DNA from: Chalara sp. BL73 | Taxonomy: Eukaryota > Ascomycota > Leotiomycetes > Helotiales | Assembly: GCA_918026815.1 (NCBI GenBank) | Contig: CAKJVC010000021.1 | Span: 744,001 to 808,000, forward strand | Direction: 5' to 3' | DNA: 64,000 nt | Part shown: piece by piece, positions 1 to 12,207 of the stretch | Layout of the letters: the number at the start of each line of letters is the position of its first letter | Numbering within the stretch: the stretch's first letter is position 1 | Position numbers and translations under genes: made by a program | Notes under the pieces: generated by a model | Seen by the model: the letters and a program-made list of their open reading frames with translations, nothing else | Database searches by the model: none | Told to the model about the DNA's origin: nothing

Positions 1-153
1 CTCTTATCGGAACGTTACTTGAGAGCACCTTTTCCACCAGGAAGGAAGCTTGACAGAGACAACCGAGGAGCGGGGTGCGCTCAAGTATATACACGAGTAT
101 TTGAAGCTCGAGCCCTTACCGACAGTCCAAAACCTACGCCGCTTAAAATATGA
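1..153 (+). CDS. Possible 3' end of a gene cut by the left edge
   Basis: Frame 1 is open from the first base for 50 codons and ends at TGA 151-153. The peptide is rich in R, P and D and contains a short stretch RAPFPPGRK. I do not recognise a family. Competing open frames exist on both strands over the same bases, including a minus-strand frame over 4-240, so this could be non-coding. It is listed only because the frame enters from outside the window and the next gene starts 650 bases downstream. Confidence 0.22.
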   Translation, partial: LLSERYLRAPFPPGRKLDRDNRGAGCAQVYTRVFEARALTDSPKPTPLKI

Positions 154-803
154 CAAGGTATATATTTCGGGGCTTGAAGGCGGGAAGTGTTCCTCATCGG
201 TTGAAAGAAGGCCCCCCTCCCCATTTCTTATCTCATGCAAGTATTACCTCACGACTAACGGCTGCATAATTGCTTGTTGGTCGGCGCTTTTCAACTGCCA
301 TAACCATTGCTCATTATCATTACCTCTCAATTACCCAATGCTTATTGAACATTGACCTATGGTTCTTGCCGGCTATCGCATCAAGATCCATGTTGTCATC
401 TTGAATGGCCGATTATGTGCATGACATGTCCTGTGTATCTAACCACCAGTTCTCCAACATTTCTATCTGCCCCACCATTTTTATACGCTCCCCATTTATC
501 TTTCGTTATGCTAAATTCTGTACGGCTTTACCTAAGACAATAAAGAAATCATGGCCAGAGGCGCCGCAGTTTCGAAGTTAAGCTCATTCGTGGGTAGGCG
601 TTCGACCACACGCATCATGTCTATCTTCGGTATAGATCCGCTTGGATAGAGATAGCACATCATAATGCTCTTTATAATATTGAACAATCAATAGGAGCGC
701 CATTCTGATGCAAGGCATTGCCAGCACATCCTTCTCATAAGAGCGACGCTCATCTCCTCTTCTACATTCTCTGTTTTCGTTCTCGAAATATCATTTAATA
801 ATC
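154..803. other. Intergenic, upstream of the agmatinase
   Basis: No supportable gene. The last 100 bases before the ATG at 804 are pyrimidine-rich (ctcctcttctac type), as is common in ascomycete 5' leaders. No clear regulatory palindrome was seen. Confidence 0.5.
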
Positions 804-2408
804 ATGCTTACTGACCTCCTCGCCCTCGCTGTCCTGGTCGGCAAGGCACTTTCGCATGGTGATCATGGGAATCAATTGCCGATTGCTGGACCTCACAAAG
901 CTCTCTGGTACAATACTTTACCAGGCGATGGCGGAACCCAAGCCGACTCAGTATTCTCTGGCATCTCGACGTTTGGGCGTTTGCCATATTTTCCATGCTT
1001 GGCGTCTGAAGATGTGAAATATGATATTGCATTTATCGGTGCTCCATTTGTAAGTGCTAGTTTCCCCGAATGAAACCTCCCAAACTAGAAAGTTCCATGA
1101 GTTTTTGCTTTCCCAGACATGCATATGTCGCTTGGTCATGTCTGGTGAGCAACTCACCCATTGAACTGCAACATGCACTGGAAACATCGTCGAATACCTA
1201 AATAACTCCAACATAAGGATACGGGCACTAGTTACCGCCCGGGTGCCAGGTTTGGGCCATCAGGAATCAGACAAGGTTCTCGCCGTCTCAATTTATAGTA
1301 CGTTTCCATTTGCCCACAAGCTGATGTCCCGATCCCATGCACATAGGCTCACGCAGAGTGGGCTTCAGTGGCGGCTACAATGTTCCCTTGGATACAAATC
1401 CATTCAACAGGTAAAGTAAATAAACCAAGTTCATAGAAGGTTTATTGAGTTTGATTAAGCTGGGCAACTGTCCTAGATTGTGGGGATATTCCGGTCACCT
1501 CGTGAGTTCTCCATATGCTCAAATGAAAACAAGATTAATGTGCCGGCAGATATGACAACACATGGGCGCTTCACCAAATTGAAGAAGGCCACAACGCACT
1601 CCTCACCCGTAGCCCAGCAACGGCTTCTAAGGAAAAGGGACCGGCTTTGAACGGCAAGACACTTCCTCGTCTCATCACTCTAGGCGGAGATCATACTATC
1701 ACTCTTCCATTATTGAGATCTATCAATCGTGCATACGGCCCGGTCTCTGTTATCCACTTCGATTCTCACCTTGATACGTGGAAGCCGAAAGTTTTCGGAG
1801 GCTCACCAAGCAAGGTAGCCAGCATCAACCACGGAACGTACTTCTATCATGCGGCTCAGGAAGGATTGCTTGCCAACGACTCAAACATTCACGCTGGTAT
1901 TCGAACAACATTGAGCGGACCAAGTGATTATGAGAATGACGGATACTGCGGGTTTGAGATTGTCGAGGCTCGCGAAATTGATAACATTGGCATGGACGGC
2001 ATTGTCAAGAAAATCAAGGATCGCGTCGGAACCACGAAACCAGTATATTTGTCTCTGGACATTGACACCCTGGATCCAGCTTGTAAGAAGCAATTCACAA
2101 TCTATGTTACACAATAGGATTCTGACAGTGATGTAGTTGCACCTGCGACAGGGACCCCAGAGACGGGTGGTTGGAGCACTCGAGAACTGAGAACAATACT
2201 TCGGGGACTCGAGGGCATCAATCTGATCGCAGCTGACATTGTTGAAGTCGCCCCGGCATATGACACTAACGCGGAGCATACTACCATGGCCGCCGCAGAT
2301 GCACTCTATGAAATAATGAGCCTGATGGTGAAGAAAGGGCCTCTGAGCAAAAGTATAGGTCAGGATGAGGTCAATGGTGAAGGAGATAACAAGAAACTGG
2401 AAATATAA
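804..2408 (+). CDS. Agmatinase/arginase-family ureohydrolase, signal-peptide form
   Basis: Six exons: 804-1049, 1218-1297, 1369-1410, 1460-1501, 1550-2082, 2137-2408; 404 residues. The manganese-binding ureohydrolase motifs are intact: GGDH (H185), HFDSHLD (D208, H210, D212) and DID (D307, D309). The family hydrolyses guanidino compounds such as agmatine to putrescine and urea. The [20 protein letters not shown] segment is typical of agmatinases. The N-terminus ([19 protein letters not shown]) looks like a signal peptide, so this is the secretory paralogue seen in filamentous fungi rather than cytosolic arginase. Intron 2 has an equally long alternative: donor after 1275 and acceptor before 1347 also keep frame. 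The substrate is inferred from motifs only. The last 30 or so residues are hydrophilic and poorly conserved in style. Confidence 0.9.
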
Positions 2409-3473
2409 GCCTTATTGCATGAACGCGCCAGGTCACATGTGTGCGCATCGGGTTTGGGCCATTGTAGGCTTATAAGTGCCCTCGTATGCCTAGTTTCTTA
2501 GTCAAAATATAACCAATCTTTCTTAACCTTTCGCTTTGGATGTTGCAATTATTAGGCGACATATGTTCAATAAGCCCCAGATTCCCAAATAGCACAGCAA
2601 GCAATGGGTGGAGCTTGGCAGACCCCAAAATATCAGAGCAAGCACTAACGCGGAACTGAAGATAAATGTATTTGTCGAAGTTTAACATTACATGAAGGAT
2701 GAAATTCGAGGTCGGGTAGAAACCACGCACTGGTACAGTAGCTCGTGAGCGGCGTAAGGGCCAATTGGTGGACGTGAATATTGACAGTTTATTGTCAACA
2801 GTTAAAGAACAACAATAATTGAAACATTGAAACCTCGTAGCATTGATAAATTGACTTCCATTTTACTGTAAGATTATATTTAATCTTCAAGATCTCAGGT
2901 TTAGTGTAAGTGACTAATTCTAATGCTGTCGACAGCGTTTGTTGGATGTTTGCTTTTTCCAAGGTAGTATACTGTAGGTATCCACCAAATTTGCTAAACA
3001 GCCGTTCAGCCGCGAGCGACGAAACCTCCAGCTTCCAGATTTGAAGAGCCAAGCCATGGACCAAACGTCAAACACCTCCTTACCCCAGACTCCCATTGCA
3101 AAACATAACAAAATTTCTGGACATGAGAACGGCTTTTGAGCACAAGAACAAGTTGACTTTGCTGATAATAACGCCAACATGCGGGAGTGGACGAATAAGC
3201 GCAGCCAACGTCGATGTCTTACCAGATTGAGTATGGGGGCGCAGCAAAGCACCAGGTGGTGAGCCCTCATGGTGCCGCAGCAATACGAACAGTAGGGTGT
3301 CGCTCTTTCTCTCTCCTAAGCTCTCTATTTTGACTTTCTCTGGCTCTGGAATGAATTTGAGGACAATTAATCCTGTTCTCTCGATAAGTTTCGAACTTTC
3401 TACGTTCAGCCTGGCACGGAATCTGGTAGCACAGAAATCTCTCTGCTGACGGCCGAACAACCCGACATTCACG
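2409..3473. other. Intergenic region
   Basis: No convincing gene. Minus-strand frames of 80-130 codons cover 2795-3509 but overlap one another in different frames and lie in the probable leader of the gene starting at 3474. A perfect 6-bp inverted repeat (TTGACA/TGTCAA, 6-nt spacer) sits at 2781-2798. Confidence 0.5.
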
Positions 3474-4190
3474 ATGGTCTTCCAACGAGATGGAAGTAGC
3501 GATAATCAACCCGGATTCCTCACGCTCTATACTCCTACTAGTACGGTAGTATATGCGCTAATAATACCCTCGCCGATTCCTGTATCGACGGAGGTAGCAT
3601 ATGCTTCGACAACCACTGCATATTCTATACCAACTCCCGATCCTGCTATGAACCCTTCCCCATCAAATTCGTTGCCACCAGGCTTCATAACTTCCGATCT
3701 AGATGGCAATGGCCATGACGGAGATGACGATGGCAATGGAATCCCTTATCCTGTAAAGACTGGGATGATCATAGCAATTGTGATCGGGATTTTTTTGATT
3801 GTCTTCGCCTCTTTCTGGTATTGCTGCGGAGGCAAGGCAAGGATGGCGAGGAGAAGGGCAGGACGCGAAAATGCCGTACTGCCTCTGCACACGATCGCGA
3901 GTCAACAATCCAGGGAGCAGCCAGCAGCAACCGGTAGGGACGCGCCGCCCCCAAGTTATGAGGAAGCGGTGCCTCCACAGCATCAAAGACTTGCTGGCGG
4001 CATACCTCTTAGGAGCGAGGAGGAGGATAGCATGGTTGCAGACGGCAAAACACCTCTGAGCGAAATACCATTTGAGGACATGGATTTGCGTAACGGCGGT
4101 GCTAGCTCGAGTTCGGCGAGCTCTAACCAATCCTTCTCGTCACGGCATCATAATCAGTATGGAGATACAACGGGCCATACGAATAGCTAG
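3474..4190 (+). CDS. Single-pass membrane protein with cytosolic PPxY motif
   Basis: Uninterrupted frame, 238 residues, beginning at ATG 3474. Residues 1-75 are rich in S, T and P (extracellular-type). An acidic D/G/N stretch (DLDGNGHDGDDDGNG) follows, then one strong membrane segment (MIIAIVIGIFLIVFASFWYC, about residues 98-117) and a basic stop-transfer KARMARRRAGR. The C-terminal tail carries PPPSYEEAVPP. PPxY motifs bind WW domains of Nedd4/Rsp5 ubiquitin ligases, so a role as a substrate or adaptor at the plasma membrane or vacuole is an inference. The layout (S/T-rich ectodomain, one TM, PY tail) is common among fungal hypothetical proteins. I cannot name the gene. Confidence 0.75.
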   Translation: MVFQRDGSSDNQPGFLTLYTPTSTVVYALIIPSPIPVSTEVAYASTTTAYSIPTPDPAMNPSPSNSLPPGFITSDLDGNGHDGDDDGNGIPYPVKTGMIIAIVIGIFLIVFASFWYCCGGKARMARRRAGRENAVLPLHTIASQQSREQPAATGRDAPPPSYEEAVPPQHQRLAGGIPLRSEEEDSMVADGKTPLSEIPFEDMDLRNGGASSSSASSNQSFSSRHHNQYGDTTGHTNS

Positions 4191-6075
4191 GAGAACAGAA
4201 GCATGTCACGGAGGGGGGACAAAAGCAATAAGCGGCAGGCCGAGACAGGATCTCGACAGGCCCCTTTGAGGATGTTTACGCCCTCGAAATTATTATACCC
4301 ATTCAGTAACCTGATGTTCTGAGTTCGCACATGAGTGGCGGATGGGAGGCACCAGCCACATGTTTTTAATCAAAAGTTCGCCAAAGTTGCAACAGGATTG
4401 GCCATGGGACGAATGGTAGGAAGGGAGGAGCAGGAGTATTGTGTGAATTTACATGGAGGTAGCGAAAGTTTTAATTGGCGGACAAATCTAAGGAGTATGG
4501 AGGGTAAAGGATATGATTATTTTAAGACTTGACGGGGTTGACAATTAACAATTAATATTTCAATTCTACCTAGAAAGGACCTTGTTTCGAGACTTGATTA
4601 GAAGAGTGTGAAGTCAAGCTACAAGTATTGGAGGAGAGGCGCGTGCCGCACAAGCTGGTGACGTGGAAGCGCGGGTTGTTGATAATATTCAAGCAAGAGC
4701 GAGCGAGCGAGCCAGTCAGCCAGCATGAAATTTGGACAGCAATAGCAACAGGAACAGGAGCTCAACAAGGGGCTTGCTTCGGGGCAGTTTTACACGGGCG
4801 GCAGGCATCCCAATCTTTTGCACTGTCGGCGGTTGAACTACATTGACAGAGGAGAGTCAAAATCTGTCCTGAACATATGACAACAACACCGGGCAGCATA
4901 CAGTATCAATCATACTTACTTACTATACAGTATCACTATCGCCCCACTTCATCGCGATAGATCAGCCGCATAATCTGGTCATACCGGCACCGGCACTGGC
5001 GGCAGCGGTAGCGGTAGCGGCAGCAGATGGATAATGTGGCATTGAACGAACCATGGGCATGGGAAATGCTCAGTTAACAGTAGAGTGCAACCCTGGCCCC
5101 CCATCCCCCTCGGATACGGCCCAAGAGGGGATTGTTCTGGAAATTAATACACCTCTTTTATGAAATGACTTTTCAATGCAAATCCTGTGACCCCTATTTT
5201 CCGTATACAGAGTGGGGACAAAAGTAATCAAAATGTTCTATATCAATCATGGTGGGAAATAATGCGTGGGGAAATCACCATTGCCACACCCAAAAAGTTG
5301 TTGTTATTATGATGATGATTAGTATTATTATTATTGTTTGTTGTTTGTTGTTGTTTTGTGGCAAAATGTAAACAATACAATACCATGCGGAACACGCGCA
5401 CAGCGATCTGATTTACTCCTGGAGGATCCGCAATCCCTTTTTTTGGGGCCTCCTCCTCCTCCTCTTATCAAGTATCACTTTTTTCCCTATAAGTATAGTA
5501 AGGTGAGGAGGGATCATCGAGGGGGCGGATGACCATCTTTACTAAGTACAGGACTTGTATTTGTGCCTGACGGGACTCCACAGCGCCACCAAAACACGGT
5601 TGCTCCCGAGAGCCTGACCAGTGACTTTAACCCAGAGCCTATGGATAACTTATTTTTTATTTTTTTATTTTTTTCCTGGCTGTGAGGGCCATTCAGGCCG
5701 GGACCTCCCTCTTTTTCACCGCAACGTGGTTACGCGTCGCGATTGGCCAAAATGGATAAAACTAAACAAACCACCCAAACTCGCGTGTTCCCTGACAGAA
5801 TGGGGATGGGTTGGGTTTGACAGCTGCCACACCACACCACCTTTTTGAAACCTATTGAATTCCTCTTATTGAAACTTTCCTGACTCGACTCTATAGCCCA
5901 AATACATATCTGAATGATAGATCAAAAACAGTCCCCCCCTTTCTTTTTCATTAATTAATATATATATTTTTTTCATTCCGGAATGAGGCTGTGATTCCAA
6001 ATTCGATATCTTGCCCTGCTGCGTATTGCCAATTTTAGCCTGGGCTGGTCGCGGACGCGGAAGGACTAGGCGACC

Positions 6076-6099
6076 GGGGGGGGGGGGGGGGGGGGGGGG
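6076..6099. repeat. Run of 24 consecutive G
   Basis: A homopolymer of 24 G, about 650 bases upstream of the kinase start codon. On the plus strand it can form G-quadruplex structures. Length is likely to vary between isolates and is error-prone in assemblies. Confidence 0.95.
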
Positions 6100-6177
6100 C
6101 GAGGACATATCAACAAAGCTGCTTCACGCGATTGTTCCCCAATTATTCCACTTTTTCCCTACCGACTGTACTCGTAT

Positions 6178-6262
6178 CCTCTCTGTCTCTGTCTCTCTAT
6201 CTCTCTCGCGCCCTCTCCCTCCCCTTCCCTTCCCTTCCAACCCTATCCCTCTTTCATCCGCT
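6178..6262. repeat. Pyrimidine (CT) tract
   Basis: About 80 bases almost entirely of C and T, made of tctctg/tctctc and ccctt units. Such CT-rich stretches mark promoters and transcription start regions of highly expressed fungal genes. Here it lies about 500 bases before the kinase ATG. Confidence 0.7.
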
Positions 6263-6351
6263 CTTCACCCTTTTTTGTACACAACAACAATCACCTATCC
6301 ACAATACTGGCAGTCGACAACACCACATCATTGAGCTGAGGGGTGTCGGTG

Positions 6352-6377
6352 AGAGAGAGAGTGTGTGTGTGTGTGCT
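6352..6377. repeat. Adjacent (GA)n and (GT)n microsatellites
   Basis: GAGAGAGAGA is followed directly by about eight GT units, within the kinase leader region. Confidence 0.85.
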
Positions 6378-6752
6378 GTTGGTTGGAAGAGAATGGTTCC
6401 CTGCGCGAAGTGAACATTTTCGAGGGCCCCATCTACCACGACATTCCTGGAAGCATTCCCATACTATTCGCTGCGTTGAACACTCAATATCCGGGACTAT
6501 TGACGACAGGTTCGAGCCATCACACTATCAGATCAATAATTTGATCAAGGTCAACTCGACTACTTCATCCACCACCACCACTGTCCGCCAGACTTTCATT
6601 GTCGCATCGCATCTTCACTTTTAAAGCTCGTCTGGAAACCTACCGATTGATTTCACAGCTCTATCTATGCTGGCTAGGAGGTAGCCATCACCGAAAGGTC
6701 TACGACATCAAGTTTCGCATTCGTATCAGGTGCCTATCGCTGCATTCCAGAA

Positions 6753-9700
6753 ATGTCTTACAACAATGGAGGCGGAGTCTGTCTCCCCTCACCGACACAC
6801 GTTCATCATGTAGATGTATCCTCGTGTGTGCGGTCGCTCCGACGCTCACTTTCACGGTCCCCATCCAAGGTGAGAACATTGCATTTACCGCCAGGCGTTG
6901 CAAGGCTAAATTTGTCGCAGTGGAACCTGAAATCGCCCAGTCTATCACCGACGCCTTCATCTTCACCAAAGCGCACACTATCAAATCCTAACATCTCCGT
7001 TCCTAGCAACCCACCGCATACGCCGTCGCCTTTGGCAGTGCCTTTCCCCCCTTCGAAGCTGGTTTTACGGTCTTCTACACGCGCCAAAACTGCTCCCCCG
7101 CGACCATCATCTCGACGAACTTCTCCAAAGAGTCCTATGAAGCGCGCATTGAGCCAGGCCTCGGATACTGGAAACGTGCCACCCGCTGCTTCACTCACTT
7201 TTACGAGTGGGCAGGAGAATAGTAAGAGCGCCAGTCCGGCAGACCGCAAGAGTTTCGAGAGACTTCCCAGAATGTCACTTAATCTTGATGCTCCAGCACC
7301 AATTCACCAGGCACTCTCAAGATTAGGCAGCGACGGCAGCGGGGATAATCATATAGTGGCATCGACCTCCAGCCCGCTCAAGCGCAGTGATGCGATTATG
7401 AACCTTGATCAAGCGAGTTTGGGCAGTCCTGTGGCGAAGCGCAGAAGTTTGCACGGGGCGGCAAGCTTTGGCCATGACTTCAATGTCTTTGACCACGGAC
7501 CATCATCTACACCGCAATTCGAGATTCACGATGACTCCGGTCACGAATATGAGTTGTCTACGACATTCAATTCTGACAACTCTTCACCATCGCTTGTTTC
7601 TATGCCTCGAAGATCGTCATCTTTGCGTAAGTCGACTTTACAACAGCGACATGGCGAGAAGACCTCATGGGGCAGGCGACACGCAGCACAATTAGCACAA
7701 CAACTAGCAAATGCGTCATCTACTGAAACTTCAACACCAGTTCGATCTAAGGATCGACCACGACTTTCTCTGGATCAATTTATGCCTCCACTTGCTCGTG
7801 ACAGCCCATTCTCCTCTCAGGGAACCCTGCCGAATGCCTCAATGCATACGGTAAACCAGCCAACTCATCAACCACATCCTCTTTCACGAACAATGACAAC
7901 ATCCTCGTCTAACTCAAGCATCACTGATGATTTGCCAACTCCCACCCACATACCAGTCAACTTTGGGGAGAGGCCACGACCCAGGCTTGATTTCTCCAAA
8001 TCATTACCGGTGGGCGCAAGACCACCCTTTCCAATGGATAATGCAAGAGAAGAAAGCGGCTCTTTCGCAACGCCAAATTACAAGGCAGCTAAACCATTAC
8101 CAACTGCATTCATGTCCACAGGGCTGATCTCAAAAGTCAACCGCAACCCGGAAGAACTTCATGTGCCTCGAGGAAACAGCAAGGGAAGTATGCCCGATAC
8201 TCCTTGCAAGAAGCATGTCAACGGATTCTCAACATATCCAGCAAATGTGCCTGGTAGTGCGATTGCCAAAGCTAGACATATTCGACACTCTTTTGGTACG
8301 CCATCAACACCATTCAGTGGCCATCCAGCGGTGTCTGGAGCATTTGGCAAGGGAAAGGGTGTGTTTGGAAGCGCTTTCGGCAAGTTGAGCAGACGAGGAA
8401 GTTTTCTAAGCGTGGACGGGGATGAAAGCGGTGGGTCACCTGACGCAAAGGGAGATCGCCAGAATAGTGCCGAGTTTGAGATGCCACCAACGCCGACCAA
8501 ACAGGCACTTCCCAACTTCGGGAGTCCCAGCAACGCGCGTGGTTTGACAGCTTCGGCTGCTCACGGCGGATTTGGACTTTCGAAGAAGCTTCCCCGATCG
8601 AGCAGTAAGTTAAATCTCTCGGCGAGCCCCGGCGAAGGAGGTGAAGATGATGAAAGTGATGATGAGTCGGTTGACATGAACGACTCTCCCACAATGGTGC
8701 ACTTCCGTAACACTGCTGCATCATCCGCCACCATACCTTCTTTTAGTCGGTCACAGGCGCTTCAGGGCTCACTTTCTCATCCTCCATCTCCCCTGCTTAC
8801 AATATCCCCTACTATTTCCTTCTTAAGTCATTCCTCAAAACCCGGCTTTGCTAAAATTAGTCATGTGGCTCCAGCCAGTCCGCTGGAGCGAATAGATTTC
8901 TTTGAGAGGCTCTCACCTCGTACACCTCAAGATAGCGTGACACCACCTGATCCTAGTGGTCTTTCTATCTCCAATCCCAGAGATGGACAAGCTCCAAAAC
9001 TAGGTCTGAGTGCTTCAATGCCACCTCCAGCCACACCTACCACTGGAGGTCGTGATTACTTCTCAAAAATCAGTGACCGCCGACTCAGCACAACTCCCGT
9101 CAGCGGCTTTGCTCCTACGGAGTTAGACGACTCTCTTTCCTCGAGGTTCGAGAAGGTTGAGATGATTGGTACTGGAGAGTTTTCACAGGTGTATCGTGTT
9201 ACAAAGCCTGCGTCTGGCGCATCAACGCCATCATTCTTTCGTAATACATCATATGGCAATTCTCCTTTGGCGCCTATGCCAGAGAGAGTTTTTGCCGTCA
9301 AGAAGTCACGACAGCCTTTCCAAGGCACCAGGGACCGACAACGGAAACTGCAGGAGGTTAAGGTGCTTAAGGCACTTGGCCATTCTGATCACGTCGTACA
9401 TCTTGTTGACAGTTGGGAGGATAAAAACCACTTATACATCCAAACCGAATATTGTGAAGAGGGCAGCCTCGACATGTTTTTGGCAGATGTCGGTCGTAAG
9501 GGTAGATTAGATGACTTCCGCATCTGGAAGATCATGCTTGAACTTTGCAAGGTATGCTTGACTATATTCTGCTTGCTTAGTTCCTACTAACATGACTCAG
9601 GGATTAAAACATATCCATGAATCGAACCATATCCATTTAGACCTGAAGCCTGCCAACATATTCATCACCTTCGAAGGCACTCTTAAAATTGGTGACTTCG

Positions 9701-10374
9701 GTATGGCTACCCAATGGCCTGCCCAAGCCCATATCGAAGGCGAGGGTGATCGCGAGTACATCGGACCGGAGATTCTTTTAGGCCAGTACGACAAGCCAGC
9801 TGATGTCTTTGCCTTGGGCTTGATCATGCTCGAGATTGCTGGTAACGTTCAATTGCCAGACAATGGTGCAGCTTGGCAAAAACTTCGCTCTGGCGACATG
9901 AGCGACGTTCCAAGCCTTACTTGGAGCACCAACAGCCAAATCGTTCGAGATGCAACCGGCATTCCAGTAACCGAGAGCGATATTAGTGTCGATTCCCTCA
10001 TCAGTGATGATGAGATTGAGACCGACTTCGGGTCACCCACGTTATCAAGCCGGAAACGCAATGCTTTGTCGTTGACTTCAAGCAAGTCTCTCACTCACAA
10101 CCCAAGTAATCTATTTGGGTCACTGCGAAGAGGCGAACTTCATGAAGCCCCAGCATTCATGCGAGATATGTATCATGAGCACGCTCTCGACAATCTCATT
10201 CGATGGATGATCTCGCCAGCTCCACAGGATCGGCCAACCATTCAACAGATTCTCGAGTCTCCCAGCCTTCAATGGGTCAACACACGCCGTCGTGCAGGTG
10301 CTACGGTTTTTGAGGGAAATTGGGGTCCAGCTGACGATATCTTGGCTGATGATGCAGAGATGATGGATGTATGA
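6753..10374 (+). CDS. wee1: Wee1-family protein kinase (CDK-inhibitory)
   Basis: Two exons, 6753-9551 and 9601-10374; 1190 residues. The intron has donor GTATGC and a perfect TACTAAC branch site. Residues 1 to about 790 are low-complexity, rich in S, P and T, with many SP/TP sites next to basic residues (SPLKRS, SPKSPMKR, TPCKK), as expected for a kinase regulated by CDK phosphorylation. The C-terminal kinase domain begins near residue 798: glycine loop IGTGEFSQVYRV, catalytic lysine in FAVKK (K850), HLDLKPAN catalytic loop, DFG and EGDREYIGPEIL, the last being characteristic of Wee1/Swe1/Mik1 rather than generic Ser/Thr kinases. Wee1 phosphorylates the inhibitory Tyr of Cdk1 and delays mitosis. 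The kinase domain has an insert after the glycine loop (about 25 residues with TPS/SPL) and another near the C-lobe between DVPSLTWS and FMRDMY. The length is larger than yeast Swe1 because of the disordered N-terminus. Confidence 0.93.
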
Positions 10375-10474
10375 ACACGCATCAAGAGAATTTGCTCGGA
10401 TACTCGAATACTCGCTACGATCTCAGCTACGTACGTCGCTCGTTCCTGGATAGGACTGGCGAATGTTGGATGCG

Positions 10475-10513
10475 TTCCCCTGTGTACTTCCCCTGTGTAC
10501 TTCCCCGGTGTTT
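10475..10513. repeat. 13-bp tandem repeat, three copies
   Basis: The unit TTCCCCTGTGTAC occurs twice exactly, then once degenerate (TTCCCCGGTGTTT), about 100 bases after the kinase stop codon, probably in its 3' UTR. Confidence 0.8.
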
Positions 10514-12207
10514 GGTGTTGCAGGATAGCATGGTGCGCGAATTTATACGGCCTTCAACACGAAACGAACGACAAATACATTGAATCCCTTCATGTGCTAT
10601 GATTGCTCTTACATAATCTTCGAAGATAATAATCTTTTTATGCATTCACGAACAAACACGTTACGAGTTTGACGACGCCAGGAACCCTCCTGGTCTCCTC
10701 ATCGCTCCAAATTGGACGAGAGAGTTATGTTATGGATTATGATGGGGTTTTAGTTCTGCTTTTGCTAGGATTTGCTCTGAAAAGTTTTTTGGCTTGTGCT
10801 TTGGAGGAATGTTTTAGCTACTATTGCGGAGGGATGTCGGCTTAACCAAATTTTGGTTGCTTTGTATGGCTATGGGGAATTGCATGAGAACCTCTGAAGT
10901 TAGGTGTAGATAGACCAGAGACGGCTGATTGTTATAGACTATCGGATCGTAATAATGGGTTATTTGTCTAGAGGAGAGTCAGAAATGAAAGACAAGATGA
11001 ACTCTAGGGATAATCTCAGAGCTTACCCACTCTCTAATTCTTGATTGTTCAACATCTCGTTTATTTGTTTGATACTTCTCTCACTCACCAGCTACAAAAC
11101 TTGCTTCTTATTATTAACACATCTGTGCCAACTTCCCTTTTGATCCTTTAAAGCTGGAAGCTTGCAAGGTATTCTGTTTTCTCTTTCACCTTCGCCTTTG
11201 GCGGGCCAATGGTCACGATCAAGTAGCGTTCCAAGTCGGAGACGAATACGAAACAGCTAAGCGAGCCCAATAGGGGCTCCGCCAAAACCGGGCGGCGAGA
11301 AGCTACAATAGCACTACCATGAAGCCATCACCATACCACAACAATGGTAAGGTCTAGTATTGAATTCGAAATTCTAGCACACTGGCCATTTGCTAGTTGA
11401 TAGAAGAATAGATTCTCTTGACCTCCCCGATCTCTTTCTTTCCTTGCAACGTTGAAACAAGACTAGCTACGAGTAACCACAAGCAAAGGTCTTTTTTATT
11501 TGATTTCATCTCCAATACATAATGTCTTGGAGTCAGGGGAGGGTGTTGGTTAGAGGGCGGAACGGGGTGGGTTTGGAGGACCTTTTTAGGGAGACGTAGC
11601 AGAGGTTTAGGACGGCCGTGGAACCCGCCGTGGGAGGATACCGCTGCCAGGAGTTGAGATTGACCTACGGCGATATGAGAAATGACGGCTCGGTGGATCG
11701 GGAATCGCGGTATGGAGGATGTTATTTAGATAGGACACGCAGTTGCGAAGCCTTGTGGCCGGGCCTCTTGCATACATGATAGGCACTTCTAGGCATGCGA
11801 TTTGATCGCGCTTATCAAATCCAAGGCCACTGTACCAGATTTCAGGACGCGTCTTCCCTCTATACCCTAGTTCCAAAGTCTGCATAACCTCATGTATGAT
11901 CGAAGGATAGGAGGATTAGGGTATTCTCTTGTTGTCTCCTCTAAAATGTCAGACGGCCTGCCACGCTGAAAGCAAAAAAACTTCAAATCGTACGCCCAAT
12001 CAACGAGCTGGTTCGATTCCCTCCGACAGCCGGCAGCGATGCCGTTCAAAGCCATGAGTTTACATGCTGTGAAGAATACCGGTCAATTTAGCATCGGAGA
12101 GAGTAACCACATCGCCCAATCACACCTTCCACGCGATTGACACATGCTTGGCCGTATTATATACCACGCTTTCTTCCGGTTCAGCGCTCAAGCAAAACCC
12201 CAAATTT

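Larger units (their letters stand above)
4191..6752. other. Long intergenic region and probable 5' leader of the kinase gene
   Basis: There is no supportable gene in 2.5 kb. It contains several low-complexity tracts: GAGC repeats near 4700, imperfect CGGTAG/CGGCAG hexamers near 5000-5030, T/A-rich trinucleotide tracts at 5298-5355, T-runs near 5650, and the G-run, CT-rich and GA/GT tracts listed separately. Many short ATG frames lie between 6130 and 6750, as expected for a long, uORF-rich leader upstream of a cell-cycle kinase. The transcription start cannot be placed. Confidence 0.5.

Noticed and set aside
3080..3472. Minus-strand frame containing a QSGKTST stretch resembling a P-loop
   Set aside because: No other nucleotide-binding motif follows, other minus frames overlap it, and it lies in the leader of the gene at 3474.
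11998..12045. GGTTCGATTCC, identical to a tRNA B-box
   Set aside because: The bases before and after do not form a T-arm stem, no A-box lies at the right distance upstream, and no acceptor stem can be drawn.
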